DNA of 64,000 bases, from assembly GCF_900106945.1 (NCBI RefSeq), contig NZ_FNNE01000001.1, forward strand, positions 372,001 to 436,000, read 5' to 3'. The DNA comes from Marinobacter mobilis. Its GTDB lineage: Bacteria > Pseudomonadota > Gammaproteobacteria > Pseudomonadales > Oleiphilaceae. The position numbers were made by a program, and so were the translations under genes. Shown here one piece after another: positions 1-9,032 of the stretch; position 1 is the stretch's first letter, and the number at the start of each line of letters is the position of its first letter. A model generated the notes under the pieces. That model saw only the letters and a program-made list of their open reading frames with translations, searched no databases and was not told the origin of the DNA.

Positions 1-1733
1 AGGCTTTCCTGGTTGGCAAGGGCGATTCCCTGACAGGCCATGCGGGTCAGGTTCATGCGGGTAAAGGAGCCCTCGGCGAGATTAAAGTTGATTGCGCCAT
101 TGGCGTTGTCACGCAGGGCGGAGATCCGGTTGCCGGAAGTGGTGAGGTTGAGGTCCAGATTGGCACCGCCAGTCAGCATGTCGACTTCGGCCAGATCCAT
201 CAGCAGGGGCTGGGTCTGGATGTTGGCAACGTCGGAGCTGATCGTCCACTTCGGCGTGTTGCTGCGGGCATCCAGCGTGGCCTGGGCGTCAAACTGGCCC
301 TGGTACATCTTGCCGCTGAGGTCGTCGAGCTTGAGCAGGCCATTGTTGGCGGTAATCACGGTATTTAGATCGCTGATGGTCAGGTTGCTGGCAATCAGTT
401 CGCTCAGCCCGAGCTGGATGTTCAGGGCCAGGGTGCGCAGGGTGTCCAGTGGCAACAGGTCCGATTCCGGCTGTGGCTGCTGGGACTGGGCTGTCGCTGC
501 TGCCGGCTCGGCATCGCCGTTGCTGGCAGTGGTGCCTTCCTCGGCAGGGGGCAGGTACCGGTCCGCATTCAACGATGTGCCCTGCAGCTTAAGCGCAACG
601 GCGCCGTTGGCTAGGGTGTAGCTGCCGTTACCGGTGAAGGTGGTGTCATCCAGCTGGATGTTGACGTTGTCCAGGGCTACCTTGCCGGCCGGCCCGCTGA
701 TGGCAGTAGCGAAGGCTATGGTTTGCAGTACCTCAGGGTCACTGGTCTCGATCGGAGCCTGGCCCAGGGCGGCCAGCAGCTTTTTCAGCGAGAAGGCATC
801 GACACGCAGGTTGCCGCTGAGTTGCGGGGCGTCGCCAAAACCGTTGACGTTGAGATTGGTGGTCAGGGTCAGGTCAGCCAGATTGACCGTGAGGTCTTCC
901 AGGCTTGCGCTTTCGTTCTCCGTATCAGCGGTGGCAGACCCGGAAATCTGGGCCAGCACGCTTTTGCCGCCAAACGGCTCGCCGCTCATGTCAAAGCGCC
1001 CGTTGATGTCACTTACCGCGAACTGGTTAAGGGCCTCGTTGACCATCACGCCGGCACGCAAGGAACCGTCCACCGCAAACTGGGGCTGACTGGTCGCAAC
1101 GCGGAAGGCCAGCTCAAAAGGAAATGTCTGGCCGAGGGTGATGCCACTGGCATTCAGGGTCACGCCTTCCAGCACAACCGACTGACCAGTGGCCAGGTCG
1201 TCAAAGTGAACCTGAGCGTTGCTGATCTGGATGTTTTCGACATTAAAGTTCAGCGGCGTGCTGGCGCTGTCCCCGGTTGGCTCTGTTTCCTGTGGCGCCG
1301 GTTCGGCAGGCTGGGCACCGGAATCAGCTACAGGCGTGCTTTCACCCTCGGGCATGATCCGGGTCCAGTTGCCGTTACCGTCTTTATCCATCACCAGACG
1401 GGCATCGAGTCCGTCGAGCACAAAGGTGTTGACCTGTGGTGACATGCGAATCAGCGACAGAACGCTGACCTGCGCCACCAGTTGGTCCAGCTTGACGAAG
1501 CGTTCATCGTCAAGCATGGCTTTCACATTATTCAGTTCGAGGCCCAGAGGGATGAAAGACCAGTCGATGTCCCCCTCAAGCAAAATGTCCAGGTTGGTGG
1601 CATCTTCAACGGCTTTTTCAATTTGCGGTTTGTAATTGTTGGGGTCGATCACCGCGACAGCGATAGCAATGGCGACTGCGGTGAGTACGATGACCGCAAC
1701 CATGGCGATAACCAGGTATCGAACAGCTTTCAT
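1..1733 (-). CDS. AsmA family protein (C-terminal part lies outside the window)
   Basis: The minus-strand frame is open from an ATG at 1733 to the window edge, giving 577 codons without a stop. The protein begins MKAVRYLVIAMVAVIV, a single N-terminal membrane anchor, followed by DPNNYKPQIEKAVEDATNL, which is the classic AsmA start where a fibre-like periplasmic domain follows the anchor. The rest is rich in short beta-strand repeats with many Leu, Asn and Asp residues. AsmA-like proteins are thought to help move lipid between the inner and outer membranes or to affect outer-membrane assembly. The family call is firm; the exact paralogue (AsmA itself or a relative) cannot be set from a partial sequence. 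Plus-strand frames over this interval are antisense shadows. Confidence 0.85.
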   Translation of the reverse strand, partial: MKAVRYLVIAMVAVIVLTAVAIAIAVAVIDPNNYKPQIEKAVEDATNLDILLEGDIDWSFIPLGLELNNVKAMLDDERFVKLDQLVAQVSVLSLIRMSPQVNTFVLDGLDARLVMDKDGNGNWTRIMPEGESTPVADSGAQPAEPAPQETEPTGDSASTPLNFNVENIQISNAQVHFDDLATGQSVVLEGVTLNASGITLGQTFPFELAFRVATSQPQFAVDGSLRAGVMVNEALNQFAVSDINGRFDMSGEPFGGKSVLAQISGSATADTENESASLEDLTVNLADLTLTTNLNVNGFGDAPQLSGNLRVDAFSLKKLLAALGQAPIETSDPEVLQTIAFATAISGPAGKVALDNVNIQLDDTTFTGNGSYTLANGAVALKLQGTSLNADRYLPPAEEGTTASNGDAEPAAATAQSQQPQPESDLLPLDTLRTLALNIQLGLSELIASNLTISDLNTVITANNGLLKLDDLSGKMYQGQFDAQATLDARSNTPKWTISSDVANIQTQPLLMDLAEVDMLTGGANLDLNLTTSGNRISALRDNANGAINFNLAEGSFTRMNLTRMACQGIALANQES

Positions 1734-1950
1734 GGTATCTGCATCCTTCCGAAATTTGGCCAAGACGAATTGGGCAAGTCACTGTAAAACGTAACTGCAA
1801 GGATAGCGTAGCTGCACCAAGATCTATATGACAACGCATGACCAATAAGACAGAATACGGACTCGCGATTACCGGATTCGTTCAGAGAAAACTGCCTGTA
1901 TCGCGTTGATCGAGGCCTAAAAACAACGTGACAATGAAAAGGAGTGGCTT

Positions 1951-2412
1951 GTGGCCATTACTGTAGCCCTTGAATTGAGTCGGGATTTCGAGATTCCCGG
2001 CGCGTACAACGATGTGTTCGATCTGCTGGCGGATGTGCCCCGTTCAGTCAGCCATTTCCCCAAGGTGGATCAATTGGTGGATCTGGGCGGCAATTCCTTC
2101 CGTTGGGAAATGGAAAAGCTCGGTATCGACAAGCACGCCATCCAGACCGTGTATGCCTGTAACTATGTCCCTGACCGCGATGCCGGAACGATTACCTGGA
2201 CACCGGTGAAGGGTGAGGGCAATGGGTTGGTCAGCGGTTCCTGGGAGCTGACCGCCAATGGCGATAACGCCACCAACGCCAAATTCCGTACCAAGGCAGA
2301 GTTGACCTTGCCGCTTCCGAAGCTGCTCAAGCTCGCCATCAGCCCGGTGGTCAAGCACGAGTTCAACGCCTTGGTGGATACCTACGTTGCCAACCTGAAG
2401 AAGGCCTTCTGA
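1951..2412 (+). CDS. SRPBCC (START-like) family protein
   Basis: A 153-residue cytosolic protein with the small START/polyketide-cyclase fold pattern: an N-terminal strand (ALELSRDFEIPG), the helix signature AYNDVFDLLADVPRSVSHFPKV, then alternating strands and a long C-terminal helix. These folds bind hydrophobic ligands; no catalytic residues or ligand can be inferred here. The start is GTG at 1951, chosen because AAGGAG lies six bases upstream. It is transcribed away from the AsmA-like gene, from a shared intergenic region, and lies 267 bp before hisB with no sign of a functional link. It has no signal peptide. Confidence 0.75.
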   Translation: MAITVALELSRDFEIPGAYNDVFDLLADVPRSVSHFPKVDQLVDLGGNSFRWEMEKLGIDKHAIQTVYACNYVPDRDAGTITWTPVKGEGNGLVSGSWELTANGDNATNAKFRTKAELTLPLPKLLKLAISPVVKHEFNALVDTYVANLKKAF

Positions 2413-2621
2413 TCGTCTTCTGATCTTGTCTGGTCAAGGCTGCGCCGCCCTCCGGACACACTGGAATTGCCAGTGGCTACGATCATCGCCCGGGATGCGC
2501 TTCCCGGTGTCGGCGACGTATCCGCTGGCTTTCTGCGTTTTGCGTCCCGAGAAATTCGATGGATTGCCTGTTGCGATGGAAGAGATTGACGTCGTGGTGG
2601 GACGGCGGCCTGCATTACAGG

Positions 2622-2627
2622 TATAAT
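2622..2627 (+). promoter_or_regulatory. Likely -10 element of the his operon promoter
   Basis: A perfect TATAAT stands 52 bases before the hisB ATG, which would put the transcript start near 2634 and give a leader of about 45 bases. The -35 region is poor (GGGACG at 17-bp spacing), so the promoter assignment is tentative. No leader peptide or His-rich attenuator is visible. Confidence 0.45.
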
Positions 2628-2679
2628 CCGCATTCTATTGTTTACAGGCATTACGCCGATTGACCGCACTGGAGTCCCC

Positions 2680-3273
2680 ATGGCCGAACGCAAGGCGCGG
2701 GTAGAACGAAATACCCTTGAAACCCAGATTACTGTTGAGATCAATCTCGATGGTACCGGCAAAGCCACCTTTGATACCGGTGTTCCGTTCCTGGAGCACA
2801 TGATGGATCAGATCGCCCGTCACGGGCTGGTGGATCTCAATATCGTTTCCAAGGGTGACCTGCACATTGACGACCACCACACGGTGGAAGACATCGGCAT
2901 TACTCTGGGGCAGGCCTTTATTCAGGCGGTGGGCGACAAGAAGGGTATCCGTCGTTATGGGCACGCTTATGTGCCGCTGGACGAAGCTCTGTCACGTGTG
3001 GTCATTGACCTCTCCGGCCGCCCCGGCCTGATCATGGATGTGCCTTACACGCGTGGCTCCGTTGGCGGTTTTGACGTCGATCTGTTCGAGGAATTTTTCC
3101 ACGGCTTTGTGAACCATTCCATGGTGTCTCTGCATATCGATAACCTGCGTGGCAAGAATACCCACCACCAGATTGAAACCGTGTTCAAGGCCTTTGGCCG
3201 CGCGCTGCGCATGGCCATTGAGATGGACGAGCGCATGGCGGGCATTACCCCGTCGACCAAAGGTTCACTGTAA
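2680..3273 (+). CDS. hisB: Imidazoleglycerol-phosphate dehydratase
   Basis: Catalyses dehydration of imidazoleglycerol phosphate to imidazoleacetol phosphate in histidine synthesis. The 197 residues match the monofunctional HisB dehydratase; the E. coli histidinol-phosphatase domain is absent. The two metal-binding repeats are visible as [27 protein letters not shown] and, in the second half, [11 protein letters not shown] and [14 protein letters not shown]. The ATG at 2680 was preferred to an upstream in-frame start because GGAG lies five bases before it and the protein then begins at the usual [12 protein letters not shown]. It is the first gene of hisB-hisH-hisA-hisF. Confidence 0.97.
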   Translation: MAERKARVERNTLETQITVEINLDGTGKATFDTGVPFLEHMMDQIARHGLVDLNIVSKGDLHIDDHHTVEDIGITLGQAFIQAVGDKKGIRRYGHAYVPLDEALSRVVIDLSGRPGLIMDVPYTRGSVGGFDVDLFEEFFHGFVNHSMVSLHIDNLRGKNTHHQIETVFKAFGRALRMAIEMDERMAGITPSTKGSL

Positions 3274-3293
3274 GGCCGGAGCCCCCTATTCAG

Positions 3294-3968
3294 ATGAAAA
3301 CCGTTGCCATTATTGATTACGGCATGGGCAACCTGCATTCCGTGAGCAAGGCCGTTGAGCATGTCGCTTCCGATGCCCGGGTTGTGGTGACCAGTGATGC
3401 CGCCCAGGTTCGGGAGGCCGATCATGTCATCCTGCCAGGGGTTGGCGCCATTCGCGATTGCATGGCAGAGATTCGCCGGCTGGGTGTCGATGAATTGGTC
3501 CGGGAAGTTTCCGCGGACCGGCCGTTGCTCGGTATCTGCGTGGGCATGCAGGCGTTGATGTCCCGCAGTGAGGAGAACGGCGGTGTCGATTGCATCGACC
3601 TGTTCCCGGCCGAGGTTCGCTACTTTGGCGATAACCTGACGGAGAAGAGCGATCGCGGTGAGGAACGGCTGAAAGTGCCGCACATGGGCTGGAATGAGGT
3701 CTACCAGACCGTTGACCACCCGGTATGGCATAACATCCCCGACGGTGAACGCTTCTACTTTGTGCACAGTTACTATGTAGAGGCCGAGTGCCGCGGCGCT
3801 GGCGAAGCGGGCCGCAATCCTGATCTGGCAGGCCGGACCCATTATGGTGTCGACCTGGCTGCGGCCGTGGCGCGGGGCAATATTTTTGCGGCCCAGTTTC
3901 ACCCGGAAAAGAGCCACAATGCCGGCCTGCAATTGCTGAAAAACTTTGTTGCCTGGAACGGCGCCTGA
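3294..3968 (+). CDS. hisH: Imidazole glycerol phosphate synthase, glutaminase subunit
   Basis: Class I glutamine amidotransferase that supplies ammonia to HisF. The triad is clear: nucleophile Cys82 in LLGICVGMQ, and His203 and Glu205 in AAQFHPEKS. The 224-residue length is normal for the family. It follows hisB by 20 bases. Ammonia is passed through the HisF barrel to convert PRFAR to imidazoleglycerol phosphate and AICAR, so it should work as a heterodimer with the product of hisF two genes downstream. Confidence 0.97.
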   Translation: MKTVAIIDYGMGNLHSVSKAVEHVASDARVVVTSDAAQVREADHVILPGVGAIRDCMAEIRRLGVDELVREVSADRPLLGICVGMQALMSRSEENGGVDCIDLFPAEVRYFGDNLTEKSDRGEERLKVPHMGWNEVYQTVDHPVWHNIPDGERFYFVHSYYVEAECRGAGEAGRNPDLAGRTHYGVDLAAAVARGNIFAAQFHPEKSHNAGLQLLKNFVAWNGA

Positions 3969-4013
3969 GCCGCTTCCGACGCTTAACTGACAGACTGATA
4001 CGGATTCCCATAC

Positions 4014-4745
4014 ATGCTGATTATCCCCGCCATCGACCTCAAAGACGGTAAATGTGTACGCCTGCGTCAGGGGCGCATGGACGACTCGACGGTGTTTTCC
4101 GACGATCCCGTTGATATGGCCGCCCGTTGGGTCGAGGCCGGTGCCCGTCGTCTGCACCTGGTGGATTTGAATGGCGCCTTTGCCGGCGAGCCGGTTAACG
4201 GTGAAATCGTGCAGGCCATCGCCAGGCGTTTCCCTGACCTGCCAATCCAGATTGGCGGGGGTATCCGCTCTGCAGAAACCATCGAAGCCTATCTGCAAGC
4301 GGGCGTACAGTGGGTCATCATCGGCACCAAGGCGGTGAAAGAGCCGGAATTTGTAACCGAGATGTGCAAACGTTTCCCGGGCCACATCATCGTGGGCCTG
4401 GATGCGAAAGACGGCCGTGTGGCCACCGATGGCTGGGCCGAAGTGTCTGAAGTCATGGCAACCGACCTGGCCAAGCGCTTTGCCAGCGATGGTGTCGATT
4501 CCATCGTTTACACCGACATCGCCCGTGACGGCATGATGCAGGGCGTAAACGTGGAAGCAACGGCTGCCCTGGCGGAGGCTGGCGGCATTCCGGTGATTGC
4601 ATCTGGTGGTGTTACCAACATGGATGATCTCAAACGCCTGGCAACGGTCGCTGACAAGGGTATTCTCGGCGCCATCACAGGGCGTGCCATCTATGAAGGT
4701 ACACTGGATGTGGCAGAGGCTCAGGCTTACTGCGACAGCCTGTAA
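4014..4745 (+). CDS. hisA: Phosphoribosylformimino-AICAR ribotide isomerase
   Basis: The 243-residue beta/alpha barrel performs the Amadori rearrangement of ProFAR to PRFAR. The N-terminal signature [20 protein letters not shown] carries the first catalytic Asp (Asp8), and the second is in the IVGLDAKDG strand near residue 130. Phosphate-binding glycine motifs IQIGGGIRS and VIASGGVTN are present. It lies between hisH and hisF, 45 and 33 bases away, in the same operon. Confidence 0.97.
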   Translation: MLIIPAIDLKDGKCVRLRQGRMDDSTVFSDDPVDMAARWVEAGARRLHLVDLNGAFAGEPVNGEIVQAIARRFPDLPIQIGGGIRSAETIEAYLQAGVQWVIIGTKAVKEPEFVTEMCKRFPGHIIVGLDAKDGRVATDGWAEVSEVMATDLAKRFASDGVDSIVYTDIARDGMMQGVNVEATAALAEAGGIPVIASGGVTNMDDLKRLATVADKGILGAITGRAIYEGTLDVAEAQAYCDSL

Positions 4746-4778
4746 ACCGGCCCAACTCAATCATCGGAGCGCGCTGTC

Positions 4779-5552
4779 ATGTCTCTCGCCAAACGCATTA
4801 TTCCCTGCCTCGACGTCGACAAGGGGCGGGTCGTAAAGGGCGTTAATTTCGTCGATATCCGCGATGCCGGAGATCCGGTTGAGGTGGCCCGAAAGTACAA
4901 CGAGCAGGGCGCCGACGAGATTACCTTCCTCGATATCACGGCCAGCCACGAGAGCCGTGACACCACCTACGAAACCGTTGAGCGCATGGCTGCGGAAGTG
5001 TTTATTCCGCTGACCGTCGGCGGTGGCGTACGTACGGTTGAGGATATCCGTAAGCTGCTTAATGCCGGTGCTGACAAGGTCTCTATCAATACTGCCGCGG
5101 TGTTCAACCCGGAGTTTGTCCGTGAGGCGGCGGAGCGTTTTGGCAGCCAGTGCATTGTGGTTGCCATCGACGCCAAGAAGGTCAGTGCCGAAGGTGAGCC
5201 GGAACGCTGGGAAATCTTCACCCACGGCGGTCGTAAACCGACCGGCCTCGATGCAGTGGCGTGGGCGAAGAAGATGACAGAGCTGGGGGCCGGTGAGCTC
5301 CTGCTGACCTCCATGGACCGGGATGGCACCAAGGTGGGGTTTGACCTGGGGCTGACCCGGGCCGTCAGCGATGCCGTGTCGGTGCCAGTGATCGCCTCAG
5401 GTGGCGTTGGTGAACTGCAGCACCTGGCCGATGGCGTCACCCAGGGCGGTGCCGATGCCGTATTGGCGGCCTCGATCTTCCACTTCGGCCAGCACACCAT
5501 TCCTGAAGCCAAGGAAGCTATGCGGGCCCAGGGCATCGAAGTTCGCCTCTGA
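4779..5552 (+). CDS. hisF: Imidazole glycerol phosphate synthase, cyclase subunit
   Basis: The 257-residue beta/alpha barrel cyclase partner of HisH. The opening [21 protein letters not shown] holds catalytic Asp11, and [12 protein letters not shown] holds the second Asp near residue 130. LTVGGGVRT and VIASGGVGE are the two phosphate-binding loops. It is the last gene of the block; a strong terminator is not visible in the 300 bases after it. hisI and hisE are not in the window. Confidence 0.97.
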   Translation: MSLAKRIIPCLDVDKGRVVKGVNFVDIRDAGDPVEVARKYNEQGADEITFLDITASHESRDTTYETVERMAAEVFIPLTVGGGVRTVEDIRKLLNAGADKVSINTAAVFNPEFVREAAERFGSQCIVVAIDAKKVSAEGEPERWEIFTHGGRKPTGLDAVAWAKKMTELGAGELLLTSMDRDGTKVGFDLGLTRAVSDAVSVPVIASGGVGELQHLADGVTQGGADAVLAASIFHFGQHTIPEAKEAMRAQGIEVRL

Positions 5553-5873
5553 CCCATACTGAGCTTGGGCTGAGCGGGTACGTTTTGTTGTGGTATCCGC
5601 TCAAGTATCTGATTCATGCCGGGGTATCGTTCCGGCCAGCTCTCTGGCTTTTCTATTGCCTGGTTGCGGCGCCGTTGTCGTAACTCCCCTCGATTTTCCA
5701 CTTCCTGTGCCGGCAACCAGTGCTGGGGGGCTCGTTGAGGCCCTGGCGCGACGTTCCGGAGATAGGCGGTCTTTTTGGACTGAAAACAGGGCGAAACATG
5801 CGGAGACGTGACGCCCTGCGGCATAAGAATGGTTGCATCTTGGTAATATTAGGAATCAATTCACTGTACACGC
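5553..5873. other. Non-coding stretch after hisF
   Basis: About 320 bases with no credible gene. Short frames exist on both strands but they overlap each other, lack ribosome sites and have no recognisable protein features. Together with the control elements that follow, it forms a 600-base gap between hisF and the luxR-type gene, which is unusually long for this window and marks the left edge of the accessory island. Confidence 0.6.
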
Positions 5874-5919
5874 TTGACGTCCGCCAAGTGGCTTCAATAT
5901 TATTTACCGGTCAGTACAT
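5874..5919 (+). promoter_or_regulatory. Promoter with TetR-type operator, upstream of the luxR-type gene
   Basis: TTGACG at 5874-5879, an 18-base spacer and TATTAT at 5898-5903 form a good sigma-70 promoter. The sequence TACCGGTCAGTAC follows at once, at 5905-5917. Its core TACCGGTC and the following GTACA also occur in the perfect-arm palindrome before the SDR gene at 12239-12256, at nearly the same distance from the -35 (31 versus 32 bases). I infer that the TetR regulator of this island binds both. Confidence 0.6.
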
Positions 5920-5971
5920 AATTGTCGCTGACTTCTCTCAGGTTGCATTTAGCACGGATTGCTAAGCCTGA

Positions 5972-5992
5972 ATAGCGGCCCAGTGCCGCTAT
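5972..5992. repeat. 21-bp dyad in the luxR-type gene leader
   Basis: ATAGCGGC and GCCGCTAT form a perfect inverted repeat around CCAGT. It lies about 60 bases downstream of the predicted transcript start, so it could be an RNA hairpin or a protein site. It has no T-run and is not a terminator. Confidence 0.4.
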
Positions 5993-6154
5993 AAGACATC
6001 CTCCAGACAACCCCCAGTTCCGTACAGGCAAGCCGAGAGCGCTACGGGGATCAACCGTTGTGACCTTTCTTGCACTCCTGAATGAACGCTTGCTTCATCG
6101 GCTTGCTGTTCAGGATCCAACCGGAGCTGGCGTCTTAATGATTGAGGAAGCTAC

Positions 6155-6856
6155 ATGGAAAGTAACGACTCGCATTCGTTATCGGATTTCGTTAAGGCCT
6201 GCCATACGGTATCCAGTCTTCCGGATTTCCGGAGTACGATTTACGGCCAGTTACAGCGTTTGATCCCCCATGCGATGTTCGCGTTTGGTACCGTTTGTCT
6301 ATCGAACCTTATTCTGAAGCAATCCCTGAACATCAACTTTCCAACTGGCTATCTTGGCCCGAATACCTCACAGGCCTGCCCGGAAATCCGGCAGTGGGTG
6401 CGAGAGGAGCGCCCGCTCTACATCGGGCTGAACGATGAAAGCTCTTCCCACTCGTCATCGCCCGCCCTGGCGCGTCACAAAATCAGGAACCTGGCGGTGC
6501 ATGGCGTCACCGAACTCAACAGGAAGCAGGCCTGCCTGTTTCTGTTTGGCGGTGTGGATGCATTTCCGGAGGAAGTTGAGGACAGGCTGAGGTTGGTGAC
6601 CCCCCACCTCTACTTTGCGCTGGCCAAGATTGGCGACTTTGACAGTGCACCAGGCCAGAGTCTGTTGACCAAGCGGGAGGCGGAAATTCTGGAATGGATC
6701 TGCATTGGCAAGTCAAATTCGGAAATCGGCATGATACTTGGCATCAGCCCCTGGACGGTCAAGATCCATGTTAGCCGAACCATCGAAAAGCTGAATGCTT
6801 CCAATCGCAGCCATGCTATTGCCATCGCCATGCATCAGGGGCTGATTGAGGTCTGA
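6155..6856 (+). CDS. LuxR-type transcriptional regulator (solo)
   Basis: The 233-residue protein has a C-terminal LuxR/FixJ helix-turn-helix at about residues 168-233 (LTKREAEILEWICIGKSN, then SEIGMILGISPWTVKIHVS). The N-terminal 160 residues are not a receiver domain and lack the tryptophan/tyrosine pattern of an acyl-homoserine-lactone pocket; they resemble the N-terminal region of EpsA-like regulators seen near exosortase genes, but only loosely. The ATG has GAGGAAG six bases upstream. No LuxI-type synthase is present nearby. It is convergent with the minus-strand metabolic block, separated from it by one strong terminator, and is predicted to be under the TetR operator at 5905. Confidence 0.85.
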   Translation: MESNDSHSLSDFVKACHTVSSLPDFRSTIYGQLQRLIPHAMFAFGTVCLSNLILKQSLNINFPTGYLGPNTSQACPEIRQWVREERPLYIGLNDESSSHSSSPALARHKIRNLAVHGVTELNRKQACLFLFGGVDAFPEEVEDRLRLVTPHLYFALAKIGDFDSAPGQSLLTKREAEILEWICIGKSNSEIGMILGISPWTVKIHVSRTIEKLNASNRSHAIAIAMHQGLIEV

Positions 6857-6895
6857 CCGGATGCCGCGGCCGTTGAGGCCCGGCATCCGGATTTT
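6857..6895. terminator. Bidirectional terminator between luxR-type gene and PLP enzyme gene
   Basis: CCGGATGCCG and CGGCATCCGG form a perfect 10-bp stem, followed by ATTTTCT on the plus strand. It lies between two convergent stop codons and can serve both genes. Confidence 0.85.
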
Positions 6896-6910
6896 CTCGG
6901 GAGTCAGCTA

Positions 6911-8056
6911 TCAGCCCGCGACTCCCTCTGCCTCAGGTACCTGAGGCTCCCTGTCCAGGGCCGTCAATACGTCGGTGAGTGCGGACACCAGTGCGTCGGT
7001 TTGTTCCTTCCGGCGAACGACATTGCGCAGGTAGTACTCCGTGGATCCCACCTTGTTACTGCATTCACGGACCACCAGGCCGTAATGGTCAAGCAGCAGG
7101 TCGCGAACGCGTTTGCCCGATACTCCCTTGGGCAGTTCGCTGAACAGGAAGTTGCACTTGGACGGATAGGTTATCAGTCCGGGCACTTTCTGGAGCTGCT
7201 CAAACATATAGTCCCGGTCCTCGGCGACCTTCAGAAAGCTTGCCCGGTACTCGTCCTTGAATCGCCACATGTTTTTCAGCACGAAGCCGGCCAGGCCGTT
7301 GATGTTCCAGTAGGGCACTTTACGCCTCAGCGCCTCTGTCTGCAGGGTGTTGGCAACCGCATACCCCAGGCGAATGCCATGCCAGCCCAGGGATTTGCCC
7401 ATGCTTTTGACGACGATGACGTTGTCGGAATTCATGGCCAGGGATTCGGCGCTTTCGAGGTCGGAAAATTCAATAAAGGATTCATCGATCAGGATGTGGT
7501 CGACATCGGTCAGGGCTTCGGCAATGGCCCGGATTTCCTCGCCGGTAAACCAGGCGCCGGTGGGATTATTGGGATTGCTGATGACCACCGTGGAGGCCGA
7601 GACTTCCCGGGCGCGCCTAATAACCTCGTCTGCGCTGAGCCGGAAGGCATTTTCTTTCTTACGCTGCAGGTAGAACACCGGAATGTCGAAGTCCGGTGGA
7701 ATGTCGGTCCAGCGTCCAAAGGTCGGCACTGACGTCAGAATCGGACCACGGCTTTCGCGGCAGAGAATGGTGATGATCTCGGTGATGCCATTGGCCACAA
7801 CGATATTTTCCGCCGGGGCATCACACAGGTCGGCAATACAGTCCTGATACACCGGCGCATAGTCCGGGTAGTACTTGAGAATGTCATGCATGTTCCGGTT
7901 GATCAGGGCTTCCATCTCTGTCGGCGGAAAATAGGAGTTTGCCGGCACGCAAAAGTCCACAAGCTGCCCGTCGAACCGGGTTTTGTCGCGAATCTGGAAA
8001 ATCGATGGATTATGAAACGGCGTCTGGAAAATGTTCAGGTGTTTATTCGAACTCAT
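6911..8056 (-). CDS. PLP-dependent aminotransferase-fold enzyme, CobD/HisC-like (threonine-phosphate decarboxylase candidate)
   Basis: A 381-residue fold-type I PLP enzyme. NPNNPTG at residues 161-167, Asp191 in ILIDESF and the Schiff-base lysine Lys221 in SMGKSLG are all present, then GIRLGYAV. The family contains histidinol-phosphate aminotransferase and L-threonine-O-3-phosphate decarboxylase (CobD). The upstream gene is a PduX-like threonine kinase, which favours the decarboxylase reading: threonine phosphate to (R)-1-amino-2-propanol phosphate. Nothing else of cobalamin synthesis is present. The ATG at 8056, with GGAGG eight bases upstream, is used; its start overlaps the end of the kinase gene by 14 bases, implying coupled translation. 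Confidence 0.7.
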   Translation of the reverse strand: MSSNKHLNIFQTPFHNPSIFQIRDKTRFDGQLVDFCVPANSYFPPTEMEALINRNMHDILKYYPDYAPVYQDCIADLCDAPAENIVVANGITEIITILCRESRGPILTSVPTFGRWTDIPPDFDIPVFYLQRKKENAFRLSADEVIRRAREVSASTVVISNPNNPTGAWFTGEEIRAIAEALTDVDHILIDESFIEFSDLESAESLAMNSDNVIVVKSMGKSLGWHGIRLGYAVANTLQTEALRRKVPYWNINGLAGFVLKNMWRFKDEYRASFLKVAEDRDYMFEQLQKVPGLITYPSKCNFLFSELPKGVSGKRVRDLLLDHYGLVVRECSNKVGSTEYYLRNVVRRKEQTDALVSALTDVLTALDREPQVPEAEGVAG

Positions 8057-8966
8057 GAGCACCACCTCCGATCACGTTGAATGTGCCGACGATCTCCAGA
8101 GCGTCGTCAAACTGGTTCGATATGCTGGTTCTCAGGTAGGCGTCGAGCTGGTCATCTTCCCGGTAGAGCACCCCCAGGACAGTGCCGCTGTGGGCGCAGT
8201 TCACGCCAAGAGCGCCGCTGGACAAGGCCAGCTCCAACAGCTTGTCGAACTGTGGCTTGAACATGATTTTCTGGTTCAGTTTGGCGCTACAGGTCGCGGC
8301 AAAAGCTACGGCTTCCAGATCCCCGGAATGCAGCCCTTTCTTCAGGGTGAACACGGTATCCCTCAAATAGGAATCGTGAGCCTTGTAGACCTTGCGCGCC
8401 TGGACCCGGTTGAAGGTGATGGTATCGACACTGCCGCCGCAGTCGACGATCAGTACTTTGAGTCCTCTGGGGGCAGGCATCGATTCAAACAGATTGCCGG
8501 TCAGATGATTCAGATGTGCGATGCCGGGAAAGTTCACGCAATCAGACGGTTCGATTTCCGTGACGATGGTTGAGAAACCCTCCAGGTCCATGGCGACACC
8601 ACAATGGTCAGTCACCGCCATCAACGCGGCGGTGATGTCCGCCGAGCTGGAGGCCATGCCTTTGCCCCTGGGAATGTCGCTGAAGATGTTGAGCTGGTGA
8701 GCGAGCGTAAGACTGTGATGTTCCGACGCCAGAAGCAGGGTGTCGCGGATCTTTGAAAATTTACCGGGGCTGGCGATGTGCAGTCCAGGCTCCGGGTGTG
8801 ACTTTACGGTTGCGTAGGAATATAGGTCGATCGGGCAATTGACCAGAAAATCCTGCCCATCCAGTGCGCCCTGAACCAATTCCCCGCAGGTTCCGGGTGC
8901 TTTCCGGCGAATGATACCGGACGGTGCGTCTATGTTTGATGTACTGCATCCTGCAACAACTGGCAT
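8043..8966 (-). CDS. GHMP kinase, PduX-like L-threonine kinase
   Basis: A 307-residue GHMP kinase. The N-terminal motif RKAPGTCGELVQG and CPIDLYSYATV, the ATP loop IPRGKGMASSSADIT and the later SIEP-type segment (EIEPSDCVNFPGI) parallel PduX, which phosphorylates L-threonine to threonine O-3-phosphate. The C-terminal LGVNCAHSGTVLGVL is also PduX-like. The ATG at 8966 was chosen because AGGAGG lies four bases upstream; an earlier in-frame start would lack a ribosome site. The stop overlaps the next gene. The substrate is inferred from similarity recalled by eye and from the CobD-like neighbour; another amino-acid or alcohol substrate is possible. Confidence 0.72.
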   Translation of the reverse strand: MPVVAGCSTSNIDAPSGIIRRKAPGTCGELVQGALDGQDFLVNCPIDLYSYATVKSHPEPGLHIASPGKFSKIRDTLLLASEHHSLTLAHQLNIFSDIPRGKGMASSSADITAALMAVTDHCGVAMDLEGFSTIVTEIEPSDCVNFPGIAHLNHLTGNLFESMPAPRGLKVLIVDCGGSVDTITFNRVQARKVYKAHDSYLRDTVFTLKKGLHSGDLEAVAFAATCSAKLNQKIMFKPQFDKLLELALSSGALGVNCAHSGTVLGVLYREDDQLDAYLRTSISNQFDDALEIVGTFNVIGGGAHEFE

Positions 8967-8988
8967 ACAACCTCCTGTCAAAGACTGG

Positions 8989-9021
8989 GCCCCCCGCGAC
9001 AAAACGTGTTACGCGGGGGGC
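8989..9021 (-). repeat. Intercistronic GC-rich hairpin
   Basis: GCCCCCCGCG and CGCGGGGGGC form a perfect 10-bp stem with a 13-base loop between the FAD enzyme gene and the kinase gene. No T-run follows in the direction of transcription, so it more likely stabilises or processes the mRNA, or partly attenuates downstream expression, than ends transcription. Confidence 0.6.
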
Positions 9022-9032
9022 GTGTCTGCGGT

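Noticed and set aside
3045..4760. 571-codon minus-strand open frame across hisH and hisA
   Set aside because: It is antisense to well-conserved his genes, has no ribosome site and its composition is that of a shadow frame.
5590..5871. Small frames on both strands after hisF
   Set aside because: They overlap each other, lack ribosome sites and show no family features.
5972..5992. Dyad in the luxR leader as a second copy of the lux-box-like site
   Set aside because: The arm sequence is partly alike (ATAGC/GCTAT) but the spacing is 11 instead of 8 bases and it lacks the central GATC.
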